Positions 22,901-34,909 are shown, counted from the stretch's first letter. The stretch is DNA of 64,000 nt from Tetrapyrgos nigripes (GCA_013368315.1 JAACJM010000006.1:372001-436000), one strand, 5' to 3'. Made by a program: numbers and translations. The notes: generated by a model not told the origin, from the sequence alone.

Positions 22901-23448
22901 CTGGGATTAGGAATGGTTCTGAGCGCGTTCCTTTAAGGATATTGGCTACTAGGACACGAACGGGCTGGGAAGCAGTTGTTCGTGGGGTTCTAAACGGAAC
23001 GAGGTGGCAAGAAAATGTAAGCATAGGAATTTATTTCGTAAAGCGTCATACCCTGGTTTAGGTCCTCGTTTCTAGAGAACATGCGAGATCAGAGATGAGT
23101 AAAACACGCGTTGATAAAAGACGGGGCATAAAAGATTCAAAGAACGCTTTTGCTTACCTCTTGTGCTTTCTTATGGGTACACGCAACGCCAGAGTTCAAG
23201 CAAGAACTGCAGACGTTATCTGGCATCTTCTCGCTATCACCTACGTCACAATGAAATTGATTTTGAGATTCGGTATGTCATCAAATCGTCGTGTACCGCA
23301 GACTTACAACGAACTGAAGCAAAAACCACCGTTAGTCCTGGAAAATGCTCAGAACACAACGCAAAAGCTTACTTTTCCTACGCCTACATTCATCACATGA
23401 ATTTTTAAGCCTCTTATTCTTCGTATCTGCGACTGGGGGATCTGACAT
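19949..23448 (-). pseudogene. Fungal Zn2Cys6 transcription factor gene with two in-frame stops
   Basis: Many short exons, including 23448-23373, 23240-23158, 23071-23052, 22989 downward, about 22374-21721, about 21646-21493, and later exons to 20648-19949. The N-terminus reads NSCDECRRRK, then DSEKMPDNVCSSC...VACTHKK with KRGPKPG, a Zn2Cys6 DNA-binding cluster split by an intron. The middle is the fungal-specific transcription factor domain (FGQFVNAYFREWEPYKPLLH, GELWKRAFWALTTIDISMS, PVECDDEYW-type block, SALNKWVDSVPEH, LSFPSLAICTNAARA). The C-terminus is Pro/Ser-rich. TGA codons lie in conserved frame at 22497-22499 and 21376-21378, the latter where a Trp is expected. The third zinc-binding Cys is not restored by the best splice sites. 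Probably a recent pseudogene, or these positions contain assembly errors. Confidence 0.75.
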
Positions 23449-23472
23449 AGTGGTTTGAAGTGAAGGCGGGTT

Positions 23473-23581
23473 TGTTACGAGGCCCTTCAAGGCCGAGTTA
23501 ATTTTATGTCGTTTCAGAGCGACCTCTCAAGGACCCAACTTTTTCACGGGTTCAAACTCCCATGTGAAAGGGCCTCGTAAC
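23473..23581. repeat. Small MITE-like repeat with GTTACGAGGCCCTT ends
   Basis: A 109-bp unit whose ends are 14-bp inverted repeats (GTTACGAGGCCCTT and AAGGGCCTCGTAAC at the right with a TC shift). Its left half, including AAGGCCGAGTTAA, recurs at 51758-51791, so the family is dispersed. It lies just upstream of the transcription factor start. Confidence 0.55.
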
Positions 23582-24399
23582 TTGCCACGCGAAGCGATGG
23601 CCACTTTACCCCAGTTTGGATGTGATTGCAAAGAACCGGCAAGAGCTACGTATCCTTCCGGCAAAGACCCTTATCAGCGTAGTGTAATCAACCAAACGTT
23701 ATCCTGAGCTTCATCCAGAGTACTTATCCTTCACTCACCGGATTATACACCGGGGAGTCGGTGAAGAGATTTCAGCTCTCTTCCTGGCATTAGGGCGAAT
23801 GAGACACTCAGACTGCTGGGGTCCGTGTCACCGATATGAGACCTTTACCAAGAGCGACATTATGAACTGAAAACTTGTGTGAAAAGACGAAGAATGACTA
23901 TTTGCTGGGCCACCAGTTTTTCAAGCTCACAGTCAAGCCACCATGGCTTGAGTAGCTTGAGGGTAGCTTGAGGGTAGCTTGAGGGTATCTTGAGGGTAGC
24001 TTGACTTTCTATTTTGAGTGTGGCTGTGTTTACCCCTTGTGTTACCAACTTCATTACACTTTCACATTGAATGGCACATTCATTGATGAGATACATATTA
24101 TTCACACTACATTCTTTGTTGCACCTCTGCTGAGTCATGTACATAATTCTTTTAGAATTACAGGGATAGAATGCTCAATTTTTTTCCAAATTTTGACTCT
24201 GTTAGTTAGATATGGTGATTTAGGGGAAACATGTAGAACCTTATTAATGAAGCTTTATGATGCAGAGACAATTGAAATAGAACTCCAAGCTGAGAAGAAT
24301 AGGTTAGACATATACAAGAGAATTTAGGGCATATCAAAGACATATCAGGGCATATACATAGGTTTTGCATCATTTTGACATGATTCAAGAGTGGCTGGA

Positions 24400-24835
24400 G
24401 GAAGCTTGAGTGTGGCTGGAGTGAGTCTGAGTGTGGCTTGAGTGAACTTGAGTGTGGCTTGAGGGTATCTTGAGTGAGCTTGAGGGTATCTTGAGGGTAT
24501 CTTGAGGGTATCTTGGGGGTATCTTGGGGGTATCTTGAGGGTATCTTGAGGGTATCTTGGGGGTATCTTGAGGGTATCTTGGGGGTATCTTGGGGATATC
24601 TTGAGGGTATCTTGATGGTATCTTGGGGTATCTTGAGGGTATCTTGATGGTATCTTGGGGGTATCTTTGAGGGTATCTTGGGGGTATCTTGAGGGTAGCT
24701 TGTGAAGGTAACTTGAAGGTAGCTTGAGGGTGGTTTGAGTGAGGCTTGAGTAAGGCTTGAGTGTAGTGTGTGGCTTGAGTGTGCTGATGTGACTTAAGGG
24801 TTGTTTGAGTGGCTTGAGATGGCTTGAGGGTAACG
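24400..24835. repeat. GAGGGTATCTT minisatellite
   Basis: Long tandem array of an 11-bp unit (GAGGGTATCTT with variants GGGGG and GATGG), about 20 units between 24470 and 24690, flanked by GAGTGTGGCTT-type units. It is subterminal in the Mutator-like element. The remaining stretch to 25361 holds no gene apart from element sequence. Confidence 0.85.
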
Positions 24836-25361
24836 CACCTCGTCTACTACTCTATACTTTACATCAACACTATTCTGTTGGTCACAACAGCACAGACTTG
24901 AATTCATCTTTGATGCTATTCAGTAGATCTCTATTTACATTGTTTACTCAAAGGTACAAAGCTCTTCAGTTCAGATACTTGACTAACTATCATTGATTGG
25001 CTCCCAATAGTATGCACCACTTCCCCATTTAATAAGTTCAATATCCCTTTCACCATCACTATAATTCCTGTTTTGTTAAGTTAAGAAGTTACAGAATGTT
25101 TTTTACTCACATCATTACATCTTGAGCCTTCTGTTGTTTTCTTTCACTTCTGCATTGATTGGCAAAGGATGTTCTGGAGTTGACTTAGTAAAGCTCATAA
25201 GCTTAAATTATTTACTGACCTTCCCTGTTGTATGGCTAAGCTTTTCTCTGAATCTCTTTCTGAAGCTTGAGAGATGGAAGTAAGAAGCTGTTTCCCTCAT
25301 CCATATCTGTGCGCAATTCTTCGACCTGGAGATTGTCTTTAATTATTAAATTTATAGAAGA

Positions 25362-28300
25362 TTATTGAATGAAACCATTTACCTCATTTTCCCATAAATG
25401 CTTCAAGCTTTCAAAATTATGTCGGACACCTGTCAATGCTTGAAATGCATCCACCAAATCTTGCTCACTTTCCGCATTATCTGATTCCATACTGATCATG
25501 CTAATATCTTCCAGAAAATCATCAACTACAGCAACTACATCTTCATCATCATCAATCCAATTTGGTATGCTAAAATCAGAGCTATCCCTCAAACCTTTTC
25601 TATCCATATCCAGAGCTTGCACGTCAATTTTGCCATCATCCATTGTGAATTGTGGATTTGATTTTGCTGCCTCAATAGTTGTTGGTGATGTGTATGCATA
25701 ATCAGTTGCTGGTATATAAGTTGCTTGCAAGTCTGGGATTTTTTGCCGATTCATCCATGGGCACTCACTCCATGATAGTGGGTGAAATGCTGGTTGAAAA
25801 TTCTCCATATTGAATGTGACCCTGGCTGCAAGAAGAGTCTCTGGAGTGTAGTGTGGGGGGATTTCAACATGAAACTTCTTGGCTGCCTCACTTATTTGAT
25901 TCTTTGTAAACCACTCCTGTGCCTGAGCTCCACCACGCAAGTGATAAATAACTGTACAGGTCCGATACCCTGATGTTTGATAATTCTCTGGTAGTTGTGG
26001 TGATGTTCCTGATAGTAGTGAGTCAAGAGATTTGTTCTCCTTAAAAGCTGTTCCATTGTTGTACATGCCATCATAAAAGAACACTGCAGATTTCACATGT
26101 GGGGTATTTGTTGGAATGAGAACTCTACACACATAATGAGACCCATTGAAGAAGCCACGACCTGTCATATCATAAATACAACCCATTTCTTTTGCACGAC
26201 TGCCAGACTGTGGATAGACTGTTCTTGGAAAGTCCCAGGCCTTTTGGTCTACATCAATTGAGAAAATCAAGTATTCAGGAAGATTCATGCAAAGATTATG
26301 TACAGATTTTTTTCCAGGGCATCTAAAGTCATCAAGCTGACGCCAACAGTGTTCACCAAATGCGCTGTTTTGCTTGCCACCAGTCATCAAGTGTAACCGC
26401 TTTTGAATATTCCCTCCACATTGCTCAAATTCACTATCAGTAGGTCTGTGTAAGAACCTGGTATGAACAGGATGTGGTGGAGTAACTAGTACATGTGCAG
26501 GAACTGAATTCTTTTTTGTTTCATTATCAGTGAAGCAATGCTGAATCTGAATCACTTGCAGACTGAAGAATCTACACATATCTTTGTCCATAGCTGTGAG
26601 TCTCAATGATCTCTGGTTTCTACCATTTCGCAACTTTTGCTGAATCCTAAAACAACTGGCAAACCACACCTAAAGCAAATTACTGAACACTATGCAGGCA
26701 TGCTTCAAAAAATCAAGAACGTACCATGTCACTTTCAAAATCATACAACTGATCATTCATACCATATCTCTTATTCTTTATATAAATTCGAGCCTCATCC
26801 CTATATGCCATCAATTCTTTCGTCATATCTGGACTCCCATTACTTGTGTTTTCTATCAAAATTTGTCTGGCTTTGAGATACTTGAAGATAGGTACAAATG
26901 GGTGTGCTTCATACAGATCAAACAGATCCTCCACAACCTTCCAGTCAAAATTGAATGCCCAAAACAACAATTCCAGGGAAGCATCAGCCCAGCATGAATT
27001 ATTAGACCACTTATGTGAGGAAAATGAGAGAAGCTTTGAGTCAAGGACAATACGTTTGTGTCCTTTACTTGTCTGAATTTCCACTTCTCGACGCACTGCC
27101 TTGACCAAGTCATGAGAGAAATGATTTTCCAGCAAATCTTTTTTCTCAGAAGCTGCTAGGTCAAGCTGTTCTTGAGTTTCCTCATTTTCATGTGACTCAT
27201 TGTCAGATCCTGTTTGCTTGATGGCCCAACTATGCATTTTTGCTACCTGGCTAGACTTCTCACCCAGAAAAGCATTCTCTGTCAGTTCATGCTGTTCTTT
27301 GTAGAAATCCGCCTGCCCTTCATTGCTCTCATTGTTTGAATCTTCTGCCTCATCATTCTCAGTATTGTGATTCTTGATGTCTTCCCCAACAATACCAATA
27401 GCTTTCTGTTGATTGAGTTTGGTAGCACTTCTCTCTTTTCTCCTTTTGTTTGCAACTTTCAGAAGTCGATTATCATCCAAGGGCCGTCCATCGTTATGGT
27501 ATCGTTTGTTGCGAGTCCTTATTGCTGAGCCTGTCGGGATCTTTTGGTTCGATTGATCTCAGCCTTAAGCTCCTGTTGTTTCTGCAGGGGAGGCTTTCCC
27601 CATCGAACTGGTCTGCCAACTTAAAAGAATAAATTAATAAATTGAACTCTAATCAGAAAATAGTAAAACAACCAAACTTACTGAGGACAGCATTGAACTG
27701 TGTTGAAAGATACTCAACCCATCCATGAAGTTTCTCTAGGCCATCAAAAAAATTGTGATGCTTCCCCATAGCTGAATACAAACTGAAATGTAGAGCCTCC
27801 TCTGGATTTGTACTCTCTGGCAAGGATTCCCATAGTATTGGGTCCATCGTGCGCAGTGACTGAAAGATCATTCCTGCATGTTCTGGTCTTAGCCACCATT
27901 CTATCCAGGGTTTCAGCTTTGGAAACTGAGACTTGATTGAAGCAGTGACCTCATAAAAGGAGTTGACGTCTTGAATGTCCATAAGAGATTTGCAGAGACA
28001 AGAAAATTCTTTTTGCTTTTCAACTGGAACAATAGCTGCTATTCATCCAACACGAGTCACACTGTTTCGAAAATGTTGTTGACAGCCTCGAAGTAAGGTT
28101 TTGGCTTTTGATTCAAGTTCTTCAACAGTTCGACCATCATTTCGCCTTTGCCAAAATCGTGTGAATGCTTGAATGAATCCGTTCCTTTCAGCCTCACTGA
28201 AATCAACAATCTAGTAGATTATAGTTAGTTCAAAGAAGTATTTCTATTGTAACACAGCCATACCTGAGCAAAAATTTCATCAACTACAGTAATCCCTTTG

Positions 28301-29900
28301 TTGGCCATAGTTCTGGCAATGCTCTCCATGAGGGCAAGGAAATGATACTCATAGTGTGATGCAGAACTACCATTAGAGTAACTGATGAATGTGGGTACCC
28401 AGCGTAGCATAAATGAACAGAATACAGAACTCATAATTAAAACTGAACTTGACATCTTCCACCACCCATGAGCAGCATCACTAACAATACCATTGAATGG
28501 ACCATTTACTTCTCCTTCCTCATGTACCTGCTCTGCCATAAATGGAGTTTGAACAGATACCACTGCAACAGCCCCAAGCATAGTCTCAGACACTATGAAA
28601 CCTGGATGATTGCTTTGGAAGTCTATGAATTGAGAAATGAAATCATCACCCAATCTAGGATTCTCTCCATCCAAGATTTTTTTGCGATCCCTTGCTACCC
28701 TGTCTTGATTTTCCCATACTGGATCAATAGCTGAAACGGATTCACCTGTGACTGTATTACCAGCAGCCAGACCAGATGGGCCCACATTCTTATTGCTTTG
28801 GACAAGTTCAGTAAATTTCTTCTGCCCACGCCTGAGTGGATGCAACTGGTGTGGAAGTCTTGGATGGTTGTGATCATTAATACCATTGAAATATCGCACA
28901 CCACCAGCCCATTTGATTATCATAGCCACATTTGGGCAAGGAACATGTTCCAATGCAGCACCACAGTCACATTTGCCATTTGCTTTCCCTATCTGTGTTG
29001 TGACAGCAGAATGTGTTCCAGTATGAGGTCTTTTGATAATGGCACAATTTTCATTGTCACACCGGATATGCCCAAGGCATTTTCGTTTGGTCATAGCTCC
29101 ATTCTCGATATTCTCTGCATTGATACTACTGTTCTGTCTCTGCCTCCCATTGGATCCAACTGTATTTGTTGCCCAATGAACTGACAAATTGTTATTGTCC
29201 TCAAAAACATCCCAAGTAACATCCATTGCAAAATTAGACTGTGGCCATGCATCCCATCCACCTTTTAGGTCCTCAAAATGTAGATAGACTGTTTGGCTGT
29301 CACAGCATGGTCCAGTGAGCGGTACATCAGGCATTTGTTTGCGAGCCAGCTTAGCTGGTGTTTCGAATTGGTTATCATCTCTAAATGCAACATTGTGACT
29401 GCGTTTACGTGCACTGTCTATCTCCTGGCAAGGCTCAGAGTTGCTGCTTTTACCAATGTTATCATTTTTGGTCTGCAAAAAATCTGGGGTTGCATTTTCA
29501 GGTTTCAGAGCATTGACACTACTCTTAGAGTGGGGCTGAACACTAATAGCAGATACCATTGGTATATTTTGAAAAGCCTGTGGTGGCCCAGCACCTCCCA
29601 AATGAGCCATAAGTTCTGGATTCATGTAGTTAGCAAATGGCATTTGGAAAGGATTCCAGGGATAGGCAGGAAAGGGAGCATTGTAAGTGAATCCTGGGAC
29701 TGAGGAAGGAGCTTTTTGAATATCAGGGCTAGTATTGGGTGGTTTCTTTCATTGAGGATCAATAAAGCTAGCAAGCCGCTGTCTGAATTTTGCCTGAATG
29801 AAGATGACATTGAATCTATCAAAGTTCAACAATTCAGCCGCAACTTACCAGCATTTTATGTTGCTCTGTAGATTCAGGAAAGCTTGCAATCTATGCATAC
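25362..29900 (-). pseudogene. Mutator-like transposase with GCM zinc finger and C-terminal USP-like protease region
   Basis: Exons, read leftward: up to about 29900-29643 (start unclear), 29643-28264, 28210-27682, 27612-26725, 26669-25362. Introns are GT...AG. The first large exon has the GCM/WRKY-type zinc finger (FAMDVTWDVFEDNNNLSVHW, RRKCLGHIRCDNENC-like segment, CDCGAALEHVPC, GGVRYFNG..DHNHPR). Then follow transposase-core-like motifs (VNGPFNGIVSDAAHGWWK, WVPTFISYSNGSSASHYEYH). The C-terminal third has NNSCWADASLELLFWAF and GSHYVCRV...FFYDGM, which resemble the Cys and His boxes of ubiquitin-specific proteases. Defects: TGA at 29749-29751 where the relative at 5773-5775 has CGA, TGA at 28043-28045, and a frameshift near 27515. 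The 5' exons are uncertain. Confidence 0.8.
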
Positions 29901-30335
29901 ATAAGTTTAGTAGATGATGATATAACGTTAATGCCTACCAACAGCGTAAAGACGGAAAGAATAGAAAGTGTCACAGACACATGACTGTGATTTTGTGGAC
30001 AAGCACCGGATGCAATCATTTGCCACATGTGTACTAAATATAGCCTGACAGTCACTTGATGGTAGCTTGATGGTAGCTTGACGGTAGCTTGATGGTAGCT
30101 TGAATGTGAGCTTGAGTGTGAGCTTGACTCATGGCTTGAGTATGAGCTTGAAAAACCAGATGCCCCTATTTGCTCGGGCGGGACAAGCATATGGGAAATG
30201 GGGAGCTGCCGAGGACACGTAGCAGAATAGGCAGGGCGTGTCCATGACAAATTCGGAGACAGCTGTGCTTTGATACACGGCAATAATAGATGATCAGCTG
30301 GTGTCTGGAATAGCACTCTCCCCATTTGGCATTGA

Positions 30336-30455
30336 CATGTAATACTGATTACACTATTCCCTAATACGGTTTTAAACATGTAGTAGTGATTACTCTACTG
30401 CCCAAAATAGTTTTAACATGTAATGATGATTACTCTCATATCCAAATATGGCACT
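30336..30455. repeat. Degenerate 42-bp tandem repeat
   Basis: Nearly three copies of a unit starting ACATGTAATACTGATTACAC and ending CGGTTTTAA, each differing by several bases. Outside the transposon, in an otherwise featureless stretch 30175-30482. Confidence 0.6.
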
Positions 30456-30482
30456 GTGATAGCGCGAAAGCCAAACTTCTTT

Positions 30483-30760
30483 ACAGCTATTTGCATAATT
30501 CATGACACTTGCCGCTCCGCGGAAGTATTCAGAAAAAGAAAGCAAAAAAAAAACTTCGTCATTTTTCGTTGGACTTCATGACATTGTTTGGCCGTGCTCC
30601 TCCCACAAAAAGAAGGTAGCGGTCCATACATGGCAAGGGATTGGAGCAAGACCCAATCCAGAGTAGTCCAAGGCCACAAGAACGACGAAGTCTTTTTTTC
30701 ATTTTATTTTCTGATGACTTGATTGATCTGGCAAGTGTCATGAATTTTGCAAATAGCTGT
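30483..30760. mobile_element. 278-bp MITE abutting the DIRS-like element
   Basis: Ends are 31-bp inverted repeats with one mismatch (30483-30513 and 30730-30760, starting ACAGCTATTTGCA). Non-coding. Its right edge touches the first base of the B repeat of the DIRS-like element at 30761. No target duplication is visible. Confidence 0.75.
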
Positions 30761-33700
30761 CTAATCGCTTGATACACTCGTCCATCTGGAATGGGTCAAG
30801 CAACTTAAACTTGCTCACGCAGAGGTTTAGCCGAGACGCGACCCCGCCAATAAACATGACGGGGCGGACAGGGCCCAAGTGGGAATTTTTGACGACGGAC
30901 GCTAAGGAGTACAGCCAGGCATGTAACTAAGTACTATGAGAGATAATAAGAAATTGAGAGTAAACAGAAATTGAGAGTAAACAGACATTGAGAGTAAATA
31001 GACAATGCATGCGTGCTTCCTCCCAGTTTGTTTATGATGTCAGGGTGAAAAACCTGGCCCCTATTCAGGCGTAACCGCACTGTGCCTATCAAGGTCTTAG
31101 CTGGGCTCAGGTAAAAACCCACGCCGCATGGGGAGTGACCCCACCACACCAACATCACTGAAAGATCCTGCATGTCGGGTGGGAGAAATGAGGTGGGAGA
31201 AATGAAAAGAAATATGAGGCCATGATAATTAAGGAATCATGATGAATGGAATGGAGTATGTCAACCTTCCCGTGAGGAGAGAAGTAAGATGATATCTGAA
31301 GGCCACATAATTAGTGAGGGTTAGGGATAAATTGAATAATACCTCGTGCGAGGCAAGAGCAGGTGGGAGGACCTCATGGAGGTGGTAGAGGGGTGGAGGA
31401 GCCCTCCAGTCTATCCGAGTATAGATGGAGGGAAGGAACCTTGATCTCACCACCTTTGTCAAGGTGGATCACAGATGTGCAAGGAGGATTGGAGCCTTGT
31501 AGATGTACAAGGAAGGCAGTGTAGGTGATGGATTGGGGATGGAGGGTGGGTAAGAAAGAGAAAGATAGGAAAGGATAGAGAATGATCTGAGCGTCCTCAG
31601 AGTGCGAAACGACGAGAGTGAGGACGTTCAACCTCGCTGCTTGTAGATATATTGTCGTGTGAAACAAGTAGCGCAGTTTGATCATTGAAACGCAATATGA
31701 TACGTTCCTCCCAAAACTGCCGGAAATGAAACTTGGAGTCCATTCCGATCCATTGTCGTTCCACTGCACGATTAGACTATATTAAATATATATCTTTAAC
31801 CACGACTAATCGCTTGATACACTCGTCCATCTGGAATGGGTCAAGCAACTTAAACTTGCTCACGCAGAGGTTTAGCCAAGACGCGACCCCACCAATAAAC
31901 ATGACGGGGCCCGAGTGGGAATTTTTGACGACGGACGCTAAAGGAGTAGAATGGAAATGGGATGGGAGGGAGGGATAGAGGAATAAGACGGAGATAAAGC
32001 AAACCAAGATAAATAAATATCAAAATAAACATGAGGAAAGATGAAGAAAATCAAAATAAATAAATATGAGGATAGAAGGGACGATAGAAAGGAGTCAAAA
32101 AGTAGCAGGATAGATCAAAGAGATGGAGAAAGAAAAAATGAAAAGAAAAAATCAAAGAAGTAGAAAACGAGGTTGAACAAGAAAAGATCTGAGGACAGAC
32201 TCAAAGAAGGACACATGAAAAGAAGTAGAAAAGAAGATTAACCAAGAAAAAATAAGACAGACTCAAAGAAGGACACACGAAAAGAAGTAGAAAAGAAGAT
32301 TAAACAAGAAAAGATAAGACATCCATCAAAGAGATGGAGAAGGCAAATGAAAATGAAAGAAGTAGAAAAAGAGGTTGAACAAAAAAAGACAAGACACGAA
32401 AAGAAGTAGGAAGGAAGGTTGAAAGAGAAAAGACAGAATCAAAGAAGGACACACAAATTAAATGGAGTTGGAGTCAGAGGATAGTTCTGGAGGAGTGAAG
32501 AAGTGGAGAGTAGCTCCGCGTGCTTCAGACTTGACCACTTCAAACTTGTTGCGTGAAATAGCGTCAGCAATGTTGTTGTTGCTTCCAGGGATATGAAGGA
32601 CACGGAGATGCATGTTAGCATCGAGAAGGATGTTCATAGCAGTGATGAGGAGGGGGTTGTAGTCTGGTTTAGCATGAAGGGAGTTAAACATGCTAACAGT
32701 GTTTGAGTTGTCAGTGAAGATGATAACACGCTGAAAGCGATTGAAAGACACAGCGAATGATAAGGCAGAAACAACTGCCAATGCTTCATAGAAGAAAATC
32801 TGAGTTGGATCAGGTGTATCAATGGGGGAATAAGATGCGTGAGGAAGACTCGGGCACCAGATGCCCATTCCGGTCGCAGAGGCATCTGTATATAGCACCA
32901 AATCAGCCTCTGAGATCGACCATTCAAGGGCATCCAGCAATAGGACTCCATCCGAAGCCTCAAGACGCTCTGCTATCCAGAGAAGTTCCCGACAGAGAGC
33001 CACGCTGACCCATATTAACTGGAATGGCTCAGTCTTCCCAGCCATCTTGTGATACATGACAGAGAGGCCAGGGCGTAGTAGGGGTGCTACATTGAATGAC
33101 CACTGACACCAACCAGCGAGACGGTCAAAGTCACGTAGAGGTCATCGTGAACCTTTTTGAGCAAAGTTCCGGAGAGCTGCAACGAGATCAAGGCGAGAGG
33201 AGAGGGGGAGGGTGATGGACATGGCGTTGGGATCAAAAGAGAAACCAATGATGACAAGAGAGGAACCCCACTCCTGTTTGGATTCCTCGTGAGGTATACC
33301 GAGATAATCAAAAAGCATGAGGAGGCGTGTTTGTTTTGCGGGGTAGAATTTGTTGTAAGGTTCGTACCAGAGCATGTTTGACTCCAGTTCCCAAGAGAAG
33401 AAGTCATCAACATAGTGGAAGATGTCAGGCAGGAACCAAATGAATGTCGCAATCCATATAACTAGGGCAAAGAAGTTACACCAGACACGACCCGCAGCTC
33501 GATTACCAAAGTTGTTGCAGTGGTCAACATGTCGTTGTCTGTCTATGGTGATGATTTGGTGCAACTGAGCCAGCGGATGGAGTGGCAATCGCCGATATGC
33601 CTGGGATACGTCAGATTTAATAGCAACAAAACGTACGTCAGGCCCGTGGATCTTTCGAGCGTTAATGACAGCCTTCCCTAAGTGTTTGAGGGTATCAAGT

Positions 33701-34838
33701 TGCACTTTTGCATCGGATTTAGCGATCATGGAGTTAGGGGAAAATGATCCGGCGGTGTGGTCGACGACTAAACGAAATTTCGAGGAGTGTGGCTTAGGGA
33801 CAATACCGATCGGCACGGCTGTCATCCCTGGAAGAAGATCCAGGCCAAATGAAGGGGAAAAACGACCAAGAGCTATTTCTGTATTGCGTTGCTCACGCAC
33901 AAATTGAATGTGGGAGTCGTCTTTGAGTGGGCGAAAGGAATTGTCGACTGTGATGGGGGTGTTCTTCGGATCGGTTTGTAACCAGGGCCAGAATCCATGT
34001 CGCAAGGCCCAACAAATGGAGGAAACGAACAATTGATTAGGATGGGAGGAAAGGAGAAGTTGAAACTTGTCAACGTGGATAGGAGTCGTGATGCGGAATA
34101 GATGAGGGTGCGATCGAACGGTTGACCAAGCAACCTTGTTGTTAAACTCGTGATTAGGCGGCCTAGGAACAGGAGGCAGGGATTCGGTAGCCTTGGCAGA
34201 CGAAATGGGAATAGAAAACTCATCTGTATCCCATAGGAACTCCCTCGCATACTTAGGATGTAGTCCTAATACTGTATCCCCATCAGTAACTTTTAACTCG
34301 TCAGAACTGCCCTGCTCCAGCGTTGGTTGAACAGCTCCGGATTTGATGAATCTTTGCAAAGCTCGTCGTCTGCTAGGGGATTTGCGAGATAACGGAGAAT
34401 CCGGAGGAAGTGAGAGTAGGCGAGTCCTCTGGCGTTCATTTTTGCCAAGACGGGGACGACTGCGAGTGTTGCGCATGGTAACGATGGTGGCGTGAAAGAT
34501 AATCGTGTGTAGAGAAATAGATGAGAGGATGACGATGGTTGAATGGAGTGAAAAATCTTTGCTGAGCGGAATTCAAGAAATAGTAAGAAAGAAAAAGATA
34601 GGAAAGGATAGAGAATGATCCGAGCGTCCTCGGAGTGCGAAACGACGAGAGTGAGGACGTTCAACCTCGCTGCTTGTAGATATATCGTCGTGTGAAACAA
34701 GTAGCGCAGTTTGATCATTGAAACGCAATATGATACGTTCCTCCCAAAACTGCCGGAAATGAAACTCGGAGTCCATTCCGATCCATCGCCGTTCCACTGC
34801 ACGATTAGACTATATTAAATATATATCTTTAACCACGA
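30761..34838 (-). mobile_element. DIRS/Ngaro-like retrotransposon with split direct repeats
   Basis: Read on the minus strand the order is A1 (34838-34583), pol region (34476-32458), B1 (31948-31806), A2 (31805-31550, directly joined to B1), spacer, B2 (30911-30761). The A copies are 256 bp and nearly identical; the B copies are about 145-150 bp. The order A1-ORF-B1-A2-B2 is the split direct repeat structure known from Ngaro-type members of the DIRS group, which move by reverse transcription and a tyrosine recombinase. No recombinase frame is found; between pol and B1 lies an A-rich array (32030-32457) of AAAAGAAGTAG units. Not autonomous. Confidence 0.85.
32458..34476 (-). pseudogene. Reverse transcriptase-RNase H polyprotein with one internal stop
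   Basis: A continuous frame of about 672 codons broken only by TGA at 33142-33144 between GSR and PLRDFDRLAGWCQW. The reverse transcriptase shows KFRLVVDHTAGSFSPNSMI, SDVSQAYRRLPLHP, NNFGNRAAGRVWCNFF and the catalytic YVDDFF box. RNase H shows YTDASATGMG, FFYEALAVVSAL, IFTDNSN and VLHIPGSNNNIADAISRN. These match the DIRS-type pol of Agaricomycetes as I know it. The stop can come from CGA by one C-to-T change. The N-terminal 150 residues are basic and may be the gag-like part. Confidence 0.85.
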
Positions 34839-34909
34839 AATATCACGTAAAAGCACACTTTTCTGTCTTTCTGACCTTGCTTTTTGTGATCCCAAGTAAG
34901 CATTCGAGA

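Larger units (their letters stand above)
23907..30165 (-). mobile_element. 6.26 kb Mutator-like DNA transposon with GCM-type zinc finger transposase
   Basis: It is flanked by the perfect 9-bp duplication CTATTTGCT (23898-23906 and 30166-30174), the length typical of Mutator-type elements. Terminal repeats start GGGC and contain GTTTTTCAAGCTCA, followed on both sides by subterminal CTTGAG minisatellites. It carries one large decayed transposase gene on the minus strand (25362 to about 29900). The perfect target duplication shows the element arrived as a unit. A deleted relative lies at 4775-7123. Confidence 0.88.
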
